Source: Anoplolepis gracilipes
Taxonomy: Eukaryota; Arthropoda; Insecta; Hymenoptera; Formicidae
Length of the DNA stretch: 64,000 nt
NCBI RefSeq assembly: GCF_047496725.1
Contig: NC_132971.1
Span: 377,001 to 441,000, forward strand
Direction: 5' to 3'
The position numbers and the translations under genes were made by a program. The notes under the pieces are model-generated. The model did not search any database, was not told the DNA's origin, and saw only the letters and a program-made list of their open reading frames with translations. Shown here one piece after another: positions 24,551 through 36,353 of the stretch; position 1 is the stretch's first letter; every line of letters begins with the position of its first letter.

Positions 24551-24689
24551 TTAGTGGTTTGCAAAAATGAAAGCGACCGCGACGCTAATCTCGACTTCGA
24601 AATCATGCCTGTCGACGAGAAGCGAATTTACGATTTCCCACTTGGTTCGTCGGACGTGTGCGTGGTGTCTCTCGAAAATGCAAGCCCGC

Positions 24690-24727
24690 AGGCAGGTAGA
24701 TAGGTAGGCAGGCAGGCAGGCAGGCAG
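24690..24727. repeat. (AGGC)n tetranucleotide array
   Basis: AGGC units with AGGT/AGAT variants at the left end. Confidence 0.93.
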
Positions 24728-25535
24728 CGAGGGGAATATCGGACTGGGCCGCATTCCCGAAAAGCATTTGGCGACGTCGGAGAGAGCGGCTCGATATTCG
24801 GGGTGCGGTTCCTAGGTCCGTAGGTCCTGGGTTTGCGTGAGCAAGAGAGCAAAGCATGAGCAGAGAGTGAGAGAGAGAGAGAGAAAGAGGGAAAGCGGAG
24901 CGGCCAAGAGAGAAACGAGAAATAGTGATGGGACTAAAAGAGGGCAGAGGAGAGGAAGATAGGAAAAGAGAACAGGAAACGAGAGAGGAAGGGAGAGAGG
25001 AGAGGCAGCGATGCGACCGTTGGAAAGAGTAGATACGTGCGTGTTACTTCGTACGCTAGATATACGTGCGTGCAGAGAGAAACACGTGTGTGTGTGTGTG
25101 TGTACGTGCGTGCGTGTGTGCGGTATGTCGTAACCAGTGGAAGAGGGTCGAAGAGGCAGCGTTGCAAGAGAGGACCGTGGGGCGGAGGACGAGGAGGCGA
25201 AGAGCGACGGGTGGAGGGCGGGTGGCAGTCGGTCGGTCGGGGTAGGTGGCTGGAGTGGGCGGGTGAGGCGGATTGCACGCGTTGTGCAGTGCGGTTAACG
25301 GCGTGTGCGTTGCGCCGACGGCCAACGACGCTGCTTTTCGAAAAGGGTAGAGAGGGTGGAGAGGCTGAAGGGCGAAGGGTGAAACGGGAAAAGGTGGAGG
25401 GTGTGGGTGGCAGCGCCAACGGTAGCAGCTATACCAGAAGCACCAGCGTCAGCGTCAGCAGCACGACGTGAAAGCACGGAGGACGAAACTCGCGAGAAGG
25501 AGCGACTGAGAGAGGGACACGGAGGAGGACAGGAA

Positions 25536-25536
25536 A

Positions 25537-25611
<75 letters not shown>

Positions 25612-25620
25612 GAGATAGAG
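25536..25620. repeat. (AG)n microsatellite
   Basis: About 35 AG units with AAAG/AATAG variants at both ends. Confidence 0.97.
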
Positions 25621-25655
25621 AGTACTACCAAACGAGTAAGATAGGACGGCGGTGG

Positions 25656-25720
25656 AAGAGAAGAGAAGAGAAGAGAAGAGAAGAGAAGAGAAGAGAAGAG
25701 AAGAGAAGAGAAGAGAAGAG
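25656..25720. repeat. (AAGAG)13 pentamer array
   Basis: Thirteen exact AAGAG units, immediately followed by an AAGG tetramer array. Confidence 0.97.
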
Positions 25721-25723
25721 AGA

Positions 25724-25751
25724 AGGAAGGAAGGAAGGAAGGAAGGAAGGA
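25724..25751. repeat. (AAGG)7 tetramer array
   Basis: About seven AAGG units abut the AAGAG pentamer array, an example of neighbouring arrays of related purine units. Confidence 0.95.
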
Positions 25752-26699
25752 CGGACGCGGGCGTCTCGGCGTTCTGGCAGACGAACGCATCGATCCCAGG
25801 CGGGTCAAGCACGGAATCTGTCTCTGTCTCCCTCTTTCTCTTTCGATCCTCGCCCACGCCTCCGTGCGTCTCGCGCGTCGCAGCCGCTCTTCCTATTTCT
25901 CTTTCGCCCCCGCGCGCGCGGCGGCCCTCTCCTCATCACTCTCCATGGGCCGCCACCAGAACCTCTCCCCCCTTCTCCCTCTCTGCACTCTTCTTGCCAC
26001 CGAGAACCGAGAACCGCGGCCCACCGCCTTCTTCCTCATCCACCCTTCCCGAACTCTCTCCCCCCCGCGTTGCCTCAAGCCGCCCTTCTCGCCGTTACTA
26101 CGCGCTCGCCCCCGCCAGACAAAGACAAATTACGCTGCATTTTCAGAACCCCAAAGAGCTCCAACGTCCTACACCACTTCCCACCCTCCGCCCTCTGCTC
26201 ACACCACCTCCGCCCTCGATCCTCGTCTACCTCCTTCCACGGAACTTGCCTCCTACGTCGCCCGACCATCCTCACGCCACTTTCCTCGTCTCTGCCCAGA
26301 CCACCCTCTCCCCCCCCCCCTCCTCCCCCGCCTCCTCTCTTCGGTCTCCGAGACTCTCCGTTATGTAGGGCATCAAATGGGTGCTCAACCCCTACGCACT
26401 CCGGGAGAGCGTCTTGTACAAGAACGACGAGCTGGCTCTTTCAACTCCCTCCCAACCTCCGCGCGCTCTCATCTCCCCGCCTCTTGCTCTCGTCGCCTGC
26501 CATCGAACGTGCATGTCGATTACGAGTGATAATAGTAGATAAGCCCAGCATGACGTCACGAGAGATGTCGAAGTTGAGCATTCCGGTAAAGCGGTAGTAG
26601 CACAGCAGCCCCCGCATATTTCCCGTGGGAGGAAATTATCAAATGGAAAGGTCGCCCTTGCAATAAGATGTCTTTTACGAGTTCTGCACTTCTCCCGCT

Positions 26700-26893
26700 T
26701 TAAACCAGACGCGTCCTTCATATCGGCATTTCGCGTTCGCTCCGATAAAGATCTTTCTCTTGAACTTTCTAAACACGCGTAACTTGACGAGCAAAAATAA
26801 TATAGATCTAAGTCACGTAAAACTGAGTTTATAACGACAGTTTATAATGACGTATTTTACAAGAAGTAGTGCAAATGGAGAGAATGCGATAAA

Positions 26894-26931
<38 letters not shown>

Positions 26932-27187
26932 ATCTATTATTTAATATTAAAATATTTATAAAATATATTTTTATATAATTCTATTTACGTTAAAAATGGG
27001 TTACTTATTAAACTTACTTACAATTAGTAGTAAATTTACGTATAAACTTAGATTAATCTGCCGTTTAAAAAATTTTAATATTAAATAATTATATATTCCA
27101 ACAAGAACAATCTCTTCTTTTCATCGCTATAAAATAGCATTAATATATATAAAATTATTTATTTATAATTGATAATTAAGTAGAGAA

Positions 27188-27262
<75 letters not shown>

Positions 27263-29350
27263 GAGTTTATAAACAACTTTCAGTGCGCAATTGATTAGCT
27301 GAATAATCGAAGATGAGAGTTATCTTTGCGATCGTAATGTCCATGACACGACGTTGCGGTTCTTCTTCTCATCGAACAAGTTTCGTGATTAACATAGCAG
27401 ATGCAGTTCTCGCGAGTTTGCGCGGCGATTAATCTTCTTCCGCACGTAGTTGGCAAAGATAAAACTTTCGACCAAGTTACTCGCTGAGAACCGCTGAAGA
27501 GCTAGATCAATTACATGGAGGCCACCCTCGATCCTTCGCAATATTTTATCGCCGCTAATCATCCCGTGTACATTCTGTTTGCATTTTGCTCGCTTACTTT
27601 GTGTAAAAGTGTACGTATTCGATTATATACTACTCGCACGTCATAGCGAATCGATCTAAGTTTTCAACACGCGTGGAATCCACGCGAAAGCGAGTACCCG
27701 TTTGAGTGAATTACGATACCAGCTCAACCATTATTATCGGCGGCTGAAAAAATTTCCGTAGAAAATATGGCGGAGAGACTCGCCTTCGCTTTTTTTTTAT
27801 TTTTTTTTTTATTTTTTTTTTTTTTTTTTATTTTTCCCAACCGCGGCTTCCGCCGCGAAACTTTGCACTCTGTGCATACTGATAATGCTTAAAGAGCGCG
27901 CTACCGGGCACGCGATTAAGGAAGTTGGATGGTCCCTCGTGGGAAGGACCGCGGTGTTTCCGGCAGAAAAATTTCAGTAATGAAAGCCAAGAAAAAGCGG
28001 GTCGAAGTGTGTTAATTAAACATTCCTGGCGGGAGCAAAGAGCGGGTTGGTGGAAGCGGTTGGTCAGGAGCGCCCCACTGAAACGCGAGAGACGCTTGTA
28101 AAGCATCATTCCGTAAACAAAAACGACGTAAATTGCGGCGGAAACACATTTAAGTATTCGCGCGAAATGCATTGGATAATTTGAATGTCTTTGTACCGTG
28201 ATATGATTTATCACGGCAACAGATATAAGTTGTACAGTTAATCATACGTTAATAAATTAATATTACTATAAAAATAACATTAATTACAAATTGTATTGCA
28301 TTCTACTTTACAGTATTACTTTTAATTATTTAATTAATTAAATTAGTTTATCCATATTAATTTGACAAGTATATTATAATTAATTGAATAATTAGTTTAA
28401 CGAATGAAATAAGAGAGGTAATTTAGAGTAAAAAAAATATAATTCTTAAATCCACTTATCTTTGACAAAATGTCACATTTAATATCGTCGATTTTCGTCA
28501 TTTTCGGAATGCGAATATGTTATATTATGTATACGAAATTTAGCATCTTGAGTCACGAACGAGCGTTTTAATGCCTTAATGACTCTGTTCTAATCGCATT
28601 GTCACCTGCGGCAAATACTGAGTTACGTTATTAGGAACGATACCGCTTACGGACAACTGTTTGCCTCGCGGAAACTTGCTTCTAACTAGTTTGGAAGGTG
28701 TCACCGGAGGATAGTAATCGTTGATCCGCACGGGATAGCATACGCGTCAGAGCATACGGGAAAAATTCCCGCCGCTCTCGTACTAATCACAACTGTCGCT
28801 GGAAGCGTCGCATTCATTCCGCCGCTATGAATCTACGCGTTATTTTGATGGCGAAACACATCCGAAACGCCAGCGCACGTGTAAATAAACGACACCGTGG
28901 AGAGATGTCGGTCGAAATTATATTTTTTAGCCGGTATATACTATGAAAATTTGTTCAAACATGGGCGAGTTTCACGAACGATCGATGTTAATAACTATAT
29001 CATTATAGTTGAACTTTTGTCGAAATTGATTTATTTGGATTTAGAGAGATTAAATAAAATTGCAATTTAATATTTATATTTCTGTTACGTGCTATAAAAT
29101 TATTCTTTAACAGTTGACGATATTTAATTCTTATACTTTGAGAAAAATACAGAATTAAAACTTATATAATTTTGGAAGAATTAAATATAATTAATAAATA
29201 ATTTAATTCTTATTAATTCTATGTTTATATTTATATCGCTTTTTTATTATTATATTTAAGATTACGTATATATTAAACTTTATATTTTTTGAGATATTTT
29301 ATAAAGATACATCCACAAGTTAAAAAAGTGATAATTTTATCGGTATTGGA
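26700..29350. other. Gene-free stretch: AT-rich with two moderately GC-rich blocks
   Basis: T28 at 26900-26927, AG array at 27190-27260 and an interrupted T/A tract at 27790-27832. Blocks 27300-27760 and 28540-28920 are non-repetitive and moderately GC-rich. The second contains a forkhead-like GTAAATAAAC at 28881-28890. A minus-strand frame at 27828-28214 (128 codons) has no recognisable domain. Positions 28930-29340 are AT-rich. Confidence 0.6.
27190..27260. repeat. (AG)n microsatellite
   Basis: About 35 AG units with a single GACAG variant at the left end and GTGAGAG at the right. Confidence 0.97.
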
Positions 29351-29709
29351 ATGTTTTGCGATCATAACCGTATCGCGACATTGAATGTAGATTCTCCTTT
29401 CACATCCGATAGCCGAAGAAAGCATTAAGATTTCGCGCGGATTGGGCTAGGTTGGAGACTGCTGCGGGAAATGTGGACGACATCAATGAGGAGAACGAGA
29501 CGTACGCGTGTGTATGCGTCGCGTCGCGGAGAAGGTTGGATGCGCGGGGTGGAAGGGGAAGGGAAAAGGGTGGTTTAGAAGACCGAAGGATGGAGGCAAG
29601 AGGATGAGAAACAGTAGATGGAAGCAAAGGACGGCGGTAGGTAGCAGTGGGTGGCAGGTCGAGGGTGGCAAAGGAGTAACGGCAGCAGCAAGCAGCAGCG
29701 GTAGTAGTG

Positions 29710-29710
<1 letters not shown>

Positions 29711-29781
<71 letters not shown>

Positions 29782-29826
29782 CAGTAGCAGCAGCAGCAGT
29801 AGCAGTAGTAGTAGTAATAGTAGTAA
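29711..29826. repeat. (TAG)n trinucleotide microsatellite with CAG variants
   Basis: About 38 TAG/GTA units over roughly 115 bp, with a central-right block of CAG variants. In the six frames it gives runs of V, S, Y, T or L. Confidence 0.97.
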
Positions 29827-29917
29827 GAGGAGGTGGAGAAGGAAGTGGAGAGCGAAGGAGCAGGAGAGGAGAAGGGCGGCTGAGACGCGGAGGTGCAGGC
29901 GAAGGAGAGTGAGTCCG

Positions 29918-29937
29918 GTGGGTTGGGTTGGGTTGGT
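29918..29937. repeat. GGGTT pentamer tandem (about 4 units)
   Basis: Four GGGTT-type units on the + strand. It differs from the insect telomere unit TTAGG, so it is not called telomeric. Its four G3 runs could in principle form a G-quadruplex. Confidence 0.85.
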
Positions 29938-30237
29938 TTGCGCCAGCACCACACCAGCACCGACATGGTTCCAAGCGAAGGAGAGGATGGGGTAGGATGG
30001 CCGGGCCTCTGCTCGCTCGATAGAGGCGCGTCCCGTCGTCCCATGATTGGAAACCAAATCGCCGCACATCCATCCCCCTCCTCATGCCACTGCTGCCGCT
30101 GCCTCACCCTTCGCTTCCGCGATTCTCCACCCCCCCCCCCCCCGGGAATCCCCCGGCCGTCAACCATTCACCCTTACTCTCGGCCTTCGCAACCCTATCC
30201 AGAGCTTACTCCCTCAGAGAGAACGAGTCTCTCTCGT

Positions 30238-30325
30238 TCTCTGTCTCTCTCTCTCTCTCTCGTTTTCTCTGCAACTCTCTTTGGCTCTCCAGCTGTCTCT
30301 CTCTCTCTCTCTCTCTTTCTCTCTC
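30238..30325. repeat. Interrupted (CT)n microsatellite
   Basis: Two CT blocks separated by about 45 bp of pyrimidine-rich sequence. Confidence 0.95.
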
Positions 30326-30479
30326 GCTCCTTCTCGTCGGTTTAACTTCGGCTTCCTTCCTCCTTCCTCCGACAACTGGCGCTTCCACATCCACGTCGTC
30401 GACGTCCACATCCACCGCTGCTGCTTGCCGCCCGCCGTCCTCCGCCCACCTCCCCCAGGGACGCTAATGTCGAGCTAAG

Positions 30480-32330
30480 TCCTTAAAACCCCTCAGCCGG
30501 AGGCCGGCGAGCCCGCAGACCGGAATGGCCTCCATAAGTAACCGGGTTTACACACCCCAAGACCCTATTTCTCACCGTGGAAAAACTGCAGTCGGCTCCG
30601 TTGCAAACGCTTCCCTCCTTCCTTTCCACCCCGCCTCATCGCGTAGCTCGAACATCCCGTGCTTAGTTCGCCGATGCTGGATTGCAACTTCCGCCGGATG
30701 GTCCCGGCGTATCGACGGCTCTTGAGGAAGATTAGGAAGATGAGCCCCGTGAAAAACGCGCTGGATCTTCCCTGCGGAGTACTCTGGGCCAGCGAGTAAT
30801 TTCCAAGCGGACTTCACTTGGAAAAGGACTTGCAACTCTTGCCAGTCGCGCGTTCAACACTTTCCAGTTGCAATTTATCATTTTGTTTAATGCCGCATTT
30901 ATATATTCATATTTTTATCTACATCTTATATATATGGTTATGTGTATTTAAATATTTGGGTATTTATTTTTCTTTAAATAATTTTTATTGAATAATATTC
31001 TAATAATAATAAAAGTACACATACAGGTAGAGAAATATGTTTTATGCATATAAAATACAACTATCTAAATTAATATCAAAATTTAGAAAAATTACATAAT
31101 CTGTTTTTGGAGCGTGCGTCATTTTAATTACAACACGTTGGTTAATTTAAAAATAATTAGTAATAATATTGATGATCAATTGAAAGAACGTATGATAATG
31201 GAAGTTCGCGGCTCGGCGCGGCGCGGCGACGGGTTATACAAGGTTGTATATGGTAATGGGTTGACTTAATGGCTAGATGGTAAATGGGACGACGGCGTGC
31301 CGCTGCGCGCGAATGGGATATTTCTAACGATATCGAGGGTGCAAGTGCTGTCCTACCTCGCGGCGAAACTTTGCCACGGTGACGCCGGGTACTTTCACTT
31401 TTGCTCGTAATGTTTATGCAGAACAGCGAGGAAACTTTCTTGAGGTGGTGGAGAGGTGCGCTAGTAACTGCCGTCGATGTTGTATGCACCGGAGGGGGCG
31501 CGCAAGAGTGACGATGTTAGTATATGAAGTGCACGAAAGTTCGAATCGAATATCCGTAACGCAGGTGAGATATTAAATTGACGAGTGACGAACAACTATC
31601 GGCGCTTTTCCCTCCCTTCCCTGCGCTTTTCCGATAGTTTTGCCGTGGAATTCTTGTTCGACTACTCACTGCGGAGATTTTCACGAGAAAATAAAGACAA
31701 AAACGTGAGCGCCATTAACGCGATAGATACATTGTCGATGCGTTAATTTATCGCCGGATCATCATGCCACGCGGCTGAATTTTTAAGCGTCCGAGTAATT
31801 AAAACTTCATTAAGAAATTACGCTAAAGGCGAATCGCTCTAGTTTGCTCTCGGTGAAAAATACTGTAATGAGCCGCGAAGCATATTTATGATTGTGCTTT
31901 CTCTCGAAGCGTTAATTATTTCCGATACTTAAGCGCGGATTATTCCCGCTTGATTTCTTTTCTATGCAACAAGGATGTACGAAAAATATATATTTAAACG
32001 AGAAAGAAAAAAAGCATACAATATAATATATTGAGAACAACTCGAAAGATATTTATTAAAATTTTCATGGAACTTATTATATACAATACATTATTTATTT
32101 GCAATGAAAGAGATTTAAAAACTATGTGCCTCTTAATTAATTATTTCACACATAAACCAAATTGCGTAATGTGATATGAGATTTCTCTCATTATCAATAT
32201 ATTTATTTTATCGAATTAAGAAATGATTTCTTCTTTATATTATCATTTTAAATACGAATAGTATGCTCTTTCGTTCATTCGATTGTCTCTTTGTATTTAT
32301 GCGATATCATTTCGAAGGAGATTCTCTTTA
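30480..32330. other. Gene-free stretch: CpG-rich block, AT-rich interval, moderately GC-rich block
   Basis: Positions 30480-30850 are CpG-rich and non-repetitive. A 42-codon + strand frame from the ATG near 30674 is basic and not low-complexity but is unrecognised. Positions 30880-31190 and 31970-32320 are AT-rich. Positions 31195-31960 are a non-repetitive block including TAATTA/TTAATTA motifs near 31795 and 31912. No gene is supported. Confidence 0.55.
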
Positions 32331-32422
32331 AGGAGACGCGATACCAATATGTCCGTCGTCGTTAGTGACGTTGCCGGATGAGCGAGCAGCTAGAGAGAAA
32401 CTCCCCTTTTCCTCCTCCCTCT

Positions 32423-32454
32423 CGACGACGACGATGACGACGACGACGACGACG
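32423..32454. repeat. (GAC)n trinucleotide array
   Basis: About ten GAC/ACG units with one GAT variant. A second GAC array lies 170 bp downstream. Confidence 0.95.
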
Positions 32455-32509
32455 CTGAATGCCCAGAGGCCCGAAGGATATGAGAGTCGCTCAGGCCGCA
32501 GGATTCTAC

Positions 32510-32528
32510 GGGGGGTGGGGGGGGGGGG
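32510..32528. repeat. G-run (18 G with one T)
   Basis: GGGGGG, one T, then twelve G. A homopolymer of this kind can form intramolecular G-quadruplexes. Confidence 0.95.
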
Positions 32529-32621
32529 ATAGTCGGGGCTACCACACGACGGAACGCGTCTACCTTCGGCAAAGTGTATTGACGGCTGCAGCTACGCGGC
32601 CAACACATAGCTAAGCAAGAT

Positions 32622-32649
32622 GACGACGACGACGACGACGACGACGACG
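32622..32649. repeat. (GAC)9 trinucleotide array
   Basis: Nine exact units on the + strand. Confidence 0.95.
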
Positions 32650-32776
32650 TCCCTTCTCTCTTCTCTCCTTGGCCGAGAGAATCTTCTCTGTGCGCGCGAA
32701 TCTCGGATACGTCGCTCTGAATAGGTACGCGTACGTGTTTCTGTATGTGTGTGAACCAGCACTTATACACGCACAC

Positions 32777-32777
<1 letters not shown>

Positions 32778-32838
<61 letters not shown>

Positions 32839-32872
32839 CATAATATATATATATTATATTATATATATATAT
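32778..32872. repeat. Compound (AC)n-(AT)n microsatellite
   Basis: About 25 AC units pass directly into a 45-bp AT array with two internal rearrangements (TACATAATAT and TATTATATTA). The AT part is near-palindromic. Confidence 0.97.
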
Positions 32873-32899
32873 GTCGCTCTCTCGTCGTCTAGATAGGTA

Positions 32900-33894
32900 G
32901 GTCGAACTTGGGCTCACAGAGTGGAATTACGTCACGCTACGTTGGAGGATAGGGCATGGCAAAGTGGAGATAGGACGGGTCAAGACGCCCGCTATCGTCT
33001 CGGATAGCTTCGGAAGGGTTAAAGCGCTGTCGTGACCTCCTTCCTGCCTTGCCTTCCCCGCCTGTCGAGCGGAAACTTTGTCTCGGAGCGCCGAAGGGGC
33101 GAATACGAGGGCGAAGCCCGATAAATTAGTTCGCGCGAAGAACGGCCTCTTTCTCTCGCTTGTGTACGTTTTTTTTCCTCTTTTTTTTTTTTTTTTTTCA
33201 ACCGAGCTTTTCTCTGGCCGCCATTCCGCTTCTTCCTATTTATATTCTTCCGGCTTGATCGCGTGCGCATTCGCGAAAGTATTTGTACGTCATAGATCGA
33301 TAACGATCTTTAATAAGTCCGATAATCGACCACGTTGTGGCGCGCCATAGAGTTGCCGCGTCTAATTAAAGTTAACGAATTCCTCTCGGCATCAAATATC
33401 TACTGGTCGGTTCAACCTCCGCTCGATTAATTGCCCCGAATTACAGCGAAAGATTTTTCGCGGTTGTTTCACGTCTATCGGATCAACATCGGTCTGATCG
33501 CTTAGTATTTGAGCTACAAATAAAGTTATTTGAAGCTCGGAATTTTTCTTAAAAAAATTGAGTCTTTTTCTAATTACATTATTCACAGAGCATCTCTCAT
33601 TTTCTCTTAATTATTCTCTTAATTTATTTTTATTGGATTCTATATTGATTTTTAACATATCTTTAGGTGAATCGTTACATATATACGACATTGAAATTTT
33701 TGCAGTATTAAAATAATATTTAGTCTCAATTCTTTTTTTTTTTTTTTTTTTTTTTTGCATTCACAGAAAATAATTCTTGATATATTTTTTTCACTGTAAT
33801 TATTGATTCAGATTGTCTTTACGAACGACAAGTTTTTATTCGTTTAACCAGAAGTGATTGCTATATATAAACAGAGAAACTTCTTATTTAATTA

Positions 33895-33936
<42 letters not shown>

Positions 33937-34300
33937 TATATACATATATTTATTTATTTAAATATAGGGAATGTATATTTCTAAATAAAGATTGCGACTG
34001 TAGATGGATATCGACTTTCTCAACAATAAACAGTAACGCAGCACTTTGATGGGACGTTAAAGGAAAGGAAGGAGGAGGAGGAGGAGGAGGAGGAAGAGAA
34101 GGAGAAGGAAGAGGAAGAGGAAGGGGAGGGAGGGGTGAGCGAGGATTGGGTCGCGACAAAAGTGTGTCTCTGTGGCACGAGGGACGACATTTCGTCGCCC
34201 CTTTAGCCCGCCCAACATCAGCCAGTGAGGTAGGTTAGGGTCTCTGTCTGGTAGGGCGGTAGGACGAGTCTGAGTTGGAGTATAGGGGGTTTTACGACCC
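32900..34300. other. Gene-free stretch with homopolymer, TA and GGA arrays
   Basis: CpG-rich 32900-33500. T-rich 33168-33198 and T24 at 33733-33756. TA array 33897-33950. GGA/GAA purine array 34061-34136. Short frames across these are repeat-derived. Confidence 0.65.
34061..34136. repeat. (GGA)n purine array
   Basis: GGA units changing to GGAGAA and GGAAGA variants, all purine on the + strand. Confidence 0.95.
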
Positions 34301-34633
34301 TCGACTCTCGCGTCGAGGTGGATGGGGTTCCCCCTTTGACTGGCTCCCTTCTCCCTCCGTCCAACGGCACTCAGTACCGCGTGTTCCGTTGAGGTAGATC
34401 ATGTCGGTCTCCATTATTATATCACGCGGTTGATGTAAATCGCTACCGAGAAAGGGAAGTTGAAGACTAGGTATATGACGCGAGTAAGTAAAGTAAGTTC
34501 GAAGGCGTAAGAAGGGCTCGAAGTAGCGATCACGGCCGATCACGAATTCCGCGGAAGATTCGCTCGAAGAGACAGTACTCTCATCATCTATAAATTCCAT
34601 TTTATCCTTTAGATGTGAAAGACATTCCAACAT
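34292..34633 (-). CDS. Hypothetical 113-codon open frame, unrecognised
   Basis: A minus-strand ATG-to-stop frame with protein-like composition. The N-terminal third is acidic and serine-rich (DDESTVSSSESSAEF). A middle part has alternating aromatic and basic residues (RDRYFEPFLRLRTYFTY). The C-terminal third is polar. No low-complexity array generates it, unlike most frames in this window. I recognise no family, signal peptide or membrane span. A second in-frame Met about 11 codons in is an alternative start, and a CTAAAG just upstream of it could be a weak splice acceptor. A chance frame remains likely. Confidence 0.2.
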   Translation of the reverse strand: MLECLSHLKDKMEFIDDESTVSSSESSAEFVIGRDRYFEPFLRLRTYFTYSRHIPSLQLPFLGSDLHQPRDIIMETDMIYLNGTRGTECRWTEGEGSQSKGEPHPPRRESRGS

Positions 34634-34639
34634 TGGAAA

Positions 34640-36109
34640 AAGATTTACTTCACACAGAAGGACATTAGTAGGCGTTCAATCAAATTTTTAATTGATATTA
34701 TAATTATTTATAATAGTTACTTTCTTTGTGATTTTTTTTTCTCTTTCTTGTAAAAAATGTACGGTATTTATTCGAACAAAAAAAAAATGTGATTCAGGTT
34801 TATTTCATTTATTAGTTAATTATATTATAGCCATGTTTCTACAGACTTTACACGGTCACTTTATTTTTGCTATATTATTGACATACTAATGGATTATTCT
34901 CTGTCTATTGCAAGCATTTTGCAAAAAGGTTAAGCGACAGGTAAAACGTGACTCGAGCACAATAATTCAGCTCAAGTTTTCCGCAAGCTCTCGCCGAAAA
35001 GATAATCGAGAAAATCGTGTTTTGGCTCTCCGCGTCAGTTGCCGGTTCTCCTGTTTCGTAACTACTCACCCTTCTTTCTCCCTCGACTCCGCCGCCGTAT
35101 TATTGGGGTAGGTTACGTCGACCCCGTTTATTACATTACGCGGCTACCACGTGGGCGCGATAAAACGGGCAACGGCCAGGGGAAGTGGGGGGAAAAATGG
35201 AGACTGCTGCAGAACGATACACGCATTGTTGCGCGAAAAGTTATCGAAAAATATTAGTAAACTGCGCACCGAATTTTCACTTGGTAACTTTTGCCCGTTC
35301 GATATTATGCCAACGAATAAAATTTCAGTATCGCGAATTTTATTAATCAAATTCCGTTCATTTCAATATTACGCGAAAATTGATACGCGATTTTATATAA
35401 AATAATAAAATTCTTAAATTCATCAATTATACACGAGTAATTTATATGATTCGTTTATTTTATCTAATCTGAAATCTGGTCGTGTAAATTTTTAGAATGA
35501 AATGACGTAATATTTTACTAGCACTCTGTGTCAGATATATGTCTCGAGTGTTGAAAGTAATTTAAAATGTATGGTTATTTATATTTAATGTATAAATATA
35601 TATTTAATCTAATTTAGTTGTTTTTTTTTTAGAAATTACATTGTCAGTTCTCAGACTCGTCTAAAAAGATTTATCTTGCTAATTAAATTCACAAAATATA
35701 TTAATTTAACGAGGTTTATATTAATATATTTAATATGGCTTTTTGACATACTTTTCAAAAATTTTTTTAACAAGATTTAGATTAAAGATTGTGAAATCGA
35801 AATATGCTTGTCTCGCTCTTCTCTATTTAAATGAACTACTTTGGCATTATTACATCATTTATCTATCACGAGGGGTGCGGTAAACCTCGTTTCAAAACGA
35901 ACGCAAAGACCACTCAATGATGACGCGAATAGTGGTCATGGGACACTTGACGATTCACTAGTGTCATTCATATATGCTGAAAATGCGCACGCTCTATCTC
36001 TGCAGTTTACGTCAATTATGGCTGATTATTATCAAGGAGATTATTCTTATAGAAATAATCGTGATTATCTAAACCGTTATAAACTCACTTTTGCAAATAT
36101 TTTTCGTCA

Positions 36110-36110
<1 letters not shown>
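34640..36110. other. Gene-free stretch, mostly AT-rich
   Basis: Positions 34960-35230 are moderately GC-rich and non-repetitive; the remainder is AT-rich. The + strand frame beginning at 35841 is open for about 90 non-repetitive codons before it enters a TA/TG array, and it is unrecognised. Confidence 0.6.
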
Positions 36111-36111
<1 letters not shown>

Positions 36112-36188
<77 letters not shown>

Positions 36189-36200
36189 TGTGTGTGTGTT
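36112..36200. repeat. Compound (TA)23-(TG)n microsatellite
   Basis: TA units at 36112-36157 pass directly into about 21 TG units with one TGGG variant. This pairs a cruciform-prone segment with a Z-DNA-prone one. Confidence 0.97.
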
Positions 36201-36353
36201 TACATAAACTTATAAATATTGTATTAATTTTAACATATCTTTATATGATGTTATTTGAACAAAAGGATATGTATAATATAAAGATTGCAATACAATCACA
36301 ATATTATTCTTCTTATACAGCGCCTTCAAAAGCACGTAATCGATGAAAATTTA

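Larger units (their letters stand above)
24850..26380. other. Large island with a purine-to-pyrimidine strand switch
   Basis: From about 24850 to 25760 the + strand is dominated by G and A (AG, AAGAG and AAGG arrays, plus a GT tract at 25085-25116). From about 25805 to 26350 it is dominated by C and T. Frames of 140-398 codons cross it on both strands, but their products are runs of E/R, S/L or S/P dictated by the repeats, so I do not call them genes. The block could be a promoter-proximal island or an intronic microsatellite cluster. Confidence 0.7.
29400..30480. other. Second island with a purine-to-pyrimidine strand switch
   Basis: From about 29510 to 29910 the + strand is G/A-rich, with a long TAG/GTA array. 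From about 30060 to 30480 it is C/T-rich, with a C-run near 30130-30143 and CT arrays at 30238-30325. Frames here encode homopolymeric Y, T, L or V runs from the trinucleotide array and are rejected as genes. Confidence 0.7.

Noticed and set aside
25401..26597. 398-codon + strand frame
   Set aside because: Its product is an E/R run from AG/AAGAG arrays followed by a P/S/L-rich part from pyrimidine tracts; opposite-strand and other frames are open over the same DNA, and no domain is visible.
29918..29937. Possible telomeric repeat
   Set aside because: The unit is GGGTT, not the insect TTAGG, and only about four copies are present inside a microsatellite-rich island.
29400..30167. 255-codon minus-strand frame with a poly-tyrosine run, and overlapping 200- and 164-codon frames
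   Set aside because: All are created by the TAG trinucleotide array; frames with poly-Y, poly-T, poly-L and poly-V coexist over the same bases.
30674..30801. 42-codon basic frame starting at an ATG in a CpG-rich block
   Set aside because: It is not low-complexity, but it has no splice signals or recognised similarity, and an overlapping antisense frame is equally open, so it could not be supported as a gene.
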